Shown here: positions 61,026 to 64,000 of the stretch, piece after piece
How the letters are laid out: the number at the start of each line of letters is the position of its first letter
Numbering within the stretch: the stretch's first letter is position 1
DNA from: an uncultured Spartobacteria bacterium
GTDB lineage: Bacteria; Verrucomicrobiota; Verrucomicrobiia; Chthoniobacterales; Chthoniobacteraceae
Length of the DNA stretch: 64,000 nt
NCBI GenBank assembly: GCA_903882875.1
Contig: CAIRYQ010000008.1
Location: 1-64,000, forward strand
Direction of reading: 5' to 3'
The notes under the pieces: model-generated
Databases searched by the model: none
Seen by the model: the letters and a program-made list of their open reading frames with translations, nothing else
Told to the model about the DNA's origin: nothing
Made by a program: the position numbers and the translations under genes

Positions 61026-62494
61026 ACCACGCCGAACATCTCTCCCTCGCAGGCCGCGCGCTGCTCGACCGGCGGCAGTTTCTTTCCAACAGTGCGACGG
61101 CGCTCGGCTCCATCGCGCTGGCGAACCTGCTCGGGCTCGATGGCCTGCTCGCTGCGGAGAGCGGCGGACCGATCATCGATCCGTCGAATCCGTATGCGCC
61201 GAGGCAGCCGCATTTTCCCGCGAAGGCAAAGAACGTCATCGTGATTTTTTGCGCGGGCGCGGTGAGCCAGCTTGAGACGTGGGACTACAAGCCGGAGCTG
61301 ATCCAATGGGACGACAAACCGCTGCCCGGCGGGCCGAACGTGACGTTCCAAGGGCCGGCGGGAAATCTCGCGCGGCCGCAGTATGAATTCCGCCAGCGCG
61401 GCAAGACCGGCAAGTGGGTGAGCGACATGATCCCGCATCTCGCGGAGCTGACGGACGACATTGCATTCGTGCATTCGCTCACGAGCAAGTCGAACACGCA
61501 CGGGCCTGCGGAAAACTTTCTTTCGACCGGCTTCGTGCTCGATGGCTTCCCGTCGCTCGGCTCGTGGGTCACGTATGCGCTCGGCAGCGAGAACCGGGAC
61601 CTGCCGTCCTACGTCGCGATCCCCGATCCGCGCGGCGTCCCGCAGAACGGCGCGAACAACTGGGGCCCGGGATTTTTGCCCGCTGCGTTCCAAGGCACGA
61701 CGATGAGTTCGAAAAATCCCGTGCGGCATCTCACAGCGTCCGGCGTCCCCGAGGATGCCGACCGCGCGGCGCGCTCACTTTTGCAAAAGATGAACGCGCG
61801 CCACCTCGCGGCGAATCCCGGCGACGGGAAGCTCGCCGCGCGTATCGCGAGCTACGAACTCGCGGCGCGGATGCAGCTCAGCGTGCCGGAAATCAGCGAC
61901 CTCAGCACGGAGCCCGCGCACCTTTTGAAAATGTATGGCGCGGACGACACGCAGAATGCCGACAAGGCCGCGTTCGCAAAGAATTGCATCCTCGCGCGGC
62001 GGCTCATCGAGAAGGGCGTGCGCTTCGTGCAGCTCTTCAACGGCGCGTATGCCAGCGGCGGGAAGCTGAACTGGGACGGCCACAACGCGCTCAAGGAGCA
62101 ATACGACATCCACGCGCAAATCCTCGACCAGCCCGCAGCCGCGCTCATCCGCGATCTCAGGCAGCGCGGCCTGCTCGATGACACGCTCGTCGTGTGGTGT
62201 ACGGAATTCGGACGCATGCCATTTTTCCAAAAAGGCGCGAAGGGCCGCGACCACAATCCCGACGGCTTCACCTGCTGGCTCACCGGCGCGGGCGTGAAGC
62301 CCGGCGTGAGCCACGGCCGCACCGACGACCTCGGGCAGAAAGCCATCGAGGACGTGCATCCGCTGTATCACTTCAATGCGACGATCCTCCATCTGCTCGG
62401 CCTCGACTTCGAGCGCCTCAGCTTTGAGCACAACGGCATCCAGCGCAGGCTTACGAACGTGGAGGGAAAACTCATCCCACAGGTGCTTGCGTGA
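61022..62494 (+). CDS. DUF1501 protein, Tat-exported
   Basis: A 490-aa protein of the DUF1501 (sulfatase-like alkaline-phosphatase superfamily) group. Twin-arginine signal [23 protein letters not shown]; then [80 protein letters not shown] and HNGIQRRL. It routinely pairs with PSCyt/DUF1549 proteins and is thought to act with them in the periplasm. Start at 61022 (ATGA overlap). Confidence 0.92.
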   Translation: MNHAEHLSLAGRALLDRRQFLSNSATALGSIALANLLGLDGLLAAESGGPIIDPSNPYAPRQPHFPAKAKNVIVIFCAGAVSQLETWDYKPELIQWDDKPLPGGPNVTFQGPAGNLARPQYEFRQRGKTGKWVSDMIPHLAELTDDIAFVHSLTSKSNTHGPAENFLSTGFVLDGFPSLGSWVTYALGSENRDLPSYVAIPDPRGVPQNGANNWGPGFLPAAFQGTTMSSKNPVRHLTASGVPEDADRAARSLLQKMNARHLAANPGDGKLAARIASYELAARMQLSVPEISDLSTEPAHLLKMYGADDTQNADKAAFAKNCILARRLIEKGVRFVQLFNGAYASGGKLNWDGHNALKEQYDIHAQILDQPAAALIRDLRQRGLLDDTLVVWCTEFGRMPFFQKGAKGRDHNPDGFTCWLTGAGVKPGVSHGRTDDLGQKAIEDVHPLYHFNATILHLLGLDFERLSFEHNGIQRRLTNVEGKLIPQVLA

Positions 62495-62721
62495 AGCCTT
62501 CGAATGAAATTCGCGCCGAGGACGCGCTGCGATTCAGTGCCGAATGCGGCGTGATGCTCCCGCTCGCAGACGCGGCGCGCATCGCGGACTCGATTTCCGC
62601 TGCGCGGCGGATTGAATGTCCCGGCACCGACTACAATCTTCACGCAGCGGATCCGTGCGGAACGCTCGCGCATGTCCTCGATTTTCTCCACAGTCTCCCG
62701 CCCCTCCATCACCAGCCATGA
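62491..62721 (+). CDS. Small hypothetical protein in the DUF1501 operon
   Basis: A 76-aa protein starting with GTG at 62491, inside the DUF1501 stop (GTGA), and ending in the ATGA overlap with the next start at 62718. It has no hydrophobic segment and no recognised family; [30 protein letters not shown] and a [24 protein letters not shown] region with two Cys are its only marks. Both junctions are overlapping, which supports expression. Confidence 0.6.
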   Translation: MKPSNEIRAEDALRFSAECGVMLPLADAARIADSISAARRIECPGTDYNLHAADPCGTLAHVLDFLHSLPPLHHQP

Positions 62722-64000
62722 AACTCGCCACGAACACCACCGTCATCCGCAACGGCCAGCTTGTTGACGGCACAGGCCGGCCGGCCATTCCGAATGCGAC
62801 CGTGATCGCTACAAATGGACGCATCACTTTCGCGGGCTCCGCCGAAGCCGCGCCAAAGCCGCCGCCGGATTCGCAGGTGATTGATGCGAGAGGCGGCACG
62901 ATCCTGCCGGGGCTCGTCGAGGCGCACTTTCATGCGACTTATTTTAACATTCAGGAGCTGCAGGATCTCGATATCAAATATCCCGTCGAATACGTCAGCC
63001 TCCTGTCGGCCGTGAACACGAAGCTCGCGCTCGAGTGCGGCTACACTGCGGCGCGAAGCGGCGGCTGCCTTTTCAATGTGGACGTGTGGCTGAAGAAGGC
63101 CATCGAGAGCGATCTCATCCCCGGCCCTCGGCTCGCGACATCGGGCCGCGAGATTTGCAGCGCGGGCGGGCTCATGGATTGGAATCCCGAGTTTCGAAAG
63201 ATCGGCATGGAGGGCCTCGTGTTCATCATCAACGGCGTCGAGGACGCGCGCAGCGCCGTACGCGCATTGGTCAAGGACGGCATCGAATGGGTGAAGACCT
63301 ATCCCACCGGCGACGCCGCAGCTCCCGACACGAACGACCACCACACGCTCTGCATGACCTTCGACGAAATGCACGCCGTCGTGCAGACCGCGCACAACCA
63401 CAAGCTGAAAGTCACCGGCCACTGCCGCGCCACGCAGGGCATCAAGAACGCGCTGCGAGCCGGCTACGACAGCATCGAGCACGGCACGTTCATAGACGAC
63501 GAAGGCCTCGATCTGCTCCTCGCCCGCGACGTGCCCTGCGTGCCCGCGCTCTATTTTGAAAAGGCGAGCATCCTGCGCGGCCCCGAGTTCGGCCTGCCGC
63601 AAAGCGTCATTGACGGCCACCAGGAAACGCTCGACGGCGGCTCCGCGTCAGCGTTGCGCATCCTCCGCGCCGGCGGTCGCATCGGCCTCGGTGGCGACTA
63701 CGGCTTCGGCTGGAATCCGCACGGCGACTACGCACGCGAGATCACTTTCTTCGTGAAAGATGTGGGCTTCACACCACTGGAGGCGATCCGGTGCGCGACC
63801 AAGACCGGCGCTGAGATCATGGGCCGCGCTCACGAAATTGGCACAGTGGAACCCGGTAAGTTCGCCGACCTGCTCGTCGTGGAAGGCGACGTGCTCCGGG
63901 ACATCACGCTTCTGGAGGATCGCAGCCGCTTCGTCGCCGTGATGCAAGGCGGTGTGATCAAAGCCGGGCAGCTCACCCGCACTCCGCACACATGGAATAA
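62718..64000 (+). CDS. Amidohydrolase, imidazolonepropionase-like (runs off right edge)
   Basis: At least 427 residues, with no stop before base 64000. A metal-dependent amidohydrolase of the prolidase/imidazolonepropionase-like group: GTILPGLVEAHFHATYF (HxH), a Lys in WVKTYPTG, KVTGHCRA, DSIEHGTF and the catalytic Asp in IGLGGDYGFGWNPHG. The C-terminal GTVEPGKFADLLVVEGD beta domain is present, so only a few residues are missing. It starts in ATGA overlap with the small gene. The product should hydrolyse an amide or cyclic amide; substrate unknown. Confidence 0.85.
   Translation, partial: MKLATNTTVIRNGQLVDGTGRPAIPNATVIATNGRITFAGSAEAAPKPPPDSQVIDARGGTILPGLVEAHFHATYFNIQELQDLDIKYPVEYVSLLSAVNTKLALECGYTAARSGGCLFNVDVWLKKAIESDLIPGPRLATSGREICSAGGLMDWNPEFRKIGMEGLVFIINGVEDARSAVRALVKDGIEWVKTYPTGDAAAPDTNDHHTLCMTFDEMHAVVQTAHNHKLKVTGHCRATQGIKNALRAGYDSIEHGTFIDDEGLDLLLARDVPCVPALYFEKASILRGPEFGLPQSVIDGHQETLDGGSASALRILRAGGRIGLGGDYGFGWNPHGDYAREITFFVKDVGFTPLEAIRCATKTGAEIMGRAHEIGTVEPGKFADLLVVEGDVLRDITLLEDRSRFVAVMQGGVIKAGQLTRTPHTWN

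Noticed and set aside
1-64000. tRNA, rRNA, integrase or transposase genes.
   Set aside because: None was seen: no T-arm GGTTCRANNCC in a cloverleaf setting, no rRNA conserved blocks, and no recognisable recombinase motifs. A covariance-model scan would be needed to be certain.

Overview
High-G+C chromosomal DNA (hand counts near 63-65% in most genes) from a bacterium most like Verrucomicrobiota, or more broadly the Planctomycetes-Verrucomicrobia-Chlamydiae group. The pointers are a PSCyt/DUF1549-DUF1553 gene coupled to a DUF1501 gene, secreted BD-FAE-type esterases, a sialate O-acetylesterase, a ThuA-domain protein, short FN3 proteins, and a chlamydia-like (class Ic-type) ribonucleotide reductase small subunit. 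This placement is inferred from gene content; no rRNA or tRNA gene was seen.

Layout. 0-6.2 kb: edge of an FHA-domain gene, an anchored coiled-coil protein, a VanX-like dipeptidase and a fur-sufC-sufB-sufD operon. 6.2-11.5 kb: a cobalamin riboswitch with its own terminator in front of nrdB-dcd-nrdA, so a B12-independent ribonucleotide reductase appears to be switched off by B12. 11.6-18.7 kb: a polysaccharide deacetylase, then a tight minus-strand operon sppA-CPBP protease-thiL-tsaE-tsaB-pdxH, with mtnA divergent. 18.8-22.7 kb: a methyltransferase, an esterase with two tandem hydrolase domains, and a secreted propeller protein.

22.7-28.6 kb is the accessory region. It has a lower-G+C operon of three unrecognised genes and three toxin-antitoxin modules (RelBE-like, YefM-YoeB, HicBA). 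A FAD-oxidoreductase/ThuA pair lies among them, and 15-bp direct repeats flank two of the modules. 28.8-31.1 kb holds a membrane protein, an FN3 protein and about 1 kb without a convincing gene, which contains a 12-unit, 21-bp palindromic tandem array, the most unusual non-coding structure here.

31-48 kb: secreted esterases, an epimerase, an MTH1-like Nudix hydrolase, a DUF423 protein, a GST, a Cu-type P-ATPase, a phosphotransacetylase split over two genes, a PHP phosphatase, a divergent dihydropteroate synthase, an aspartate aminotransferase and a two-domain NDP kinase. 48-52.4 kb: a complete livKHMGF branched-chain amino-acid ABC operon. 53-58 kb: an alginate-export-type porin, YezD and a SsuABC-like transporter beneath an Rrf2 regulator, probably for organosulfur uptake. 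58.3-64 kb: a translationally coupled operon of PSCyt/DUF1549/DUF1553, DUF1501, a 76-aa protein and an amidohydrolase that runs off the right edge.
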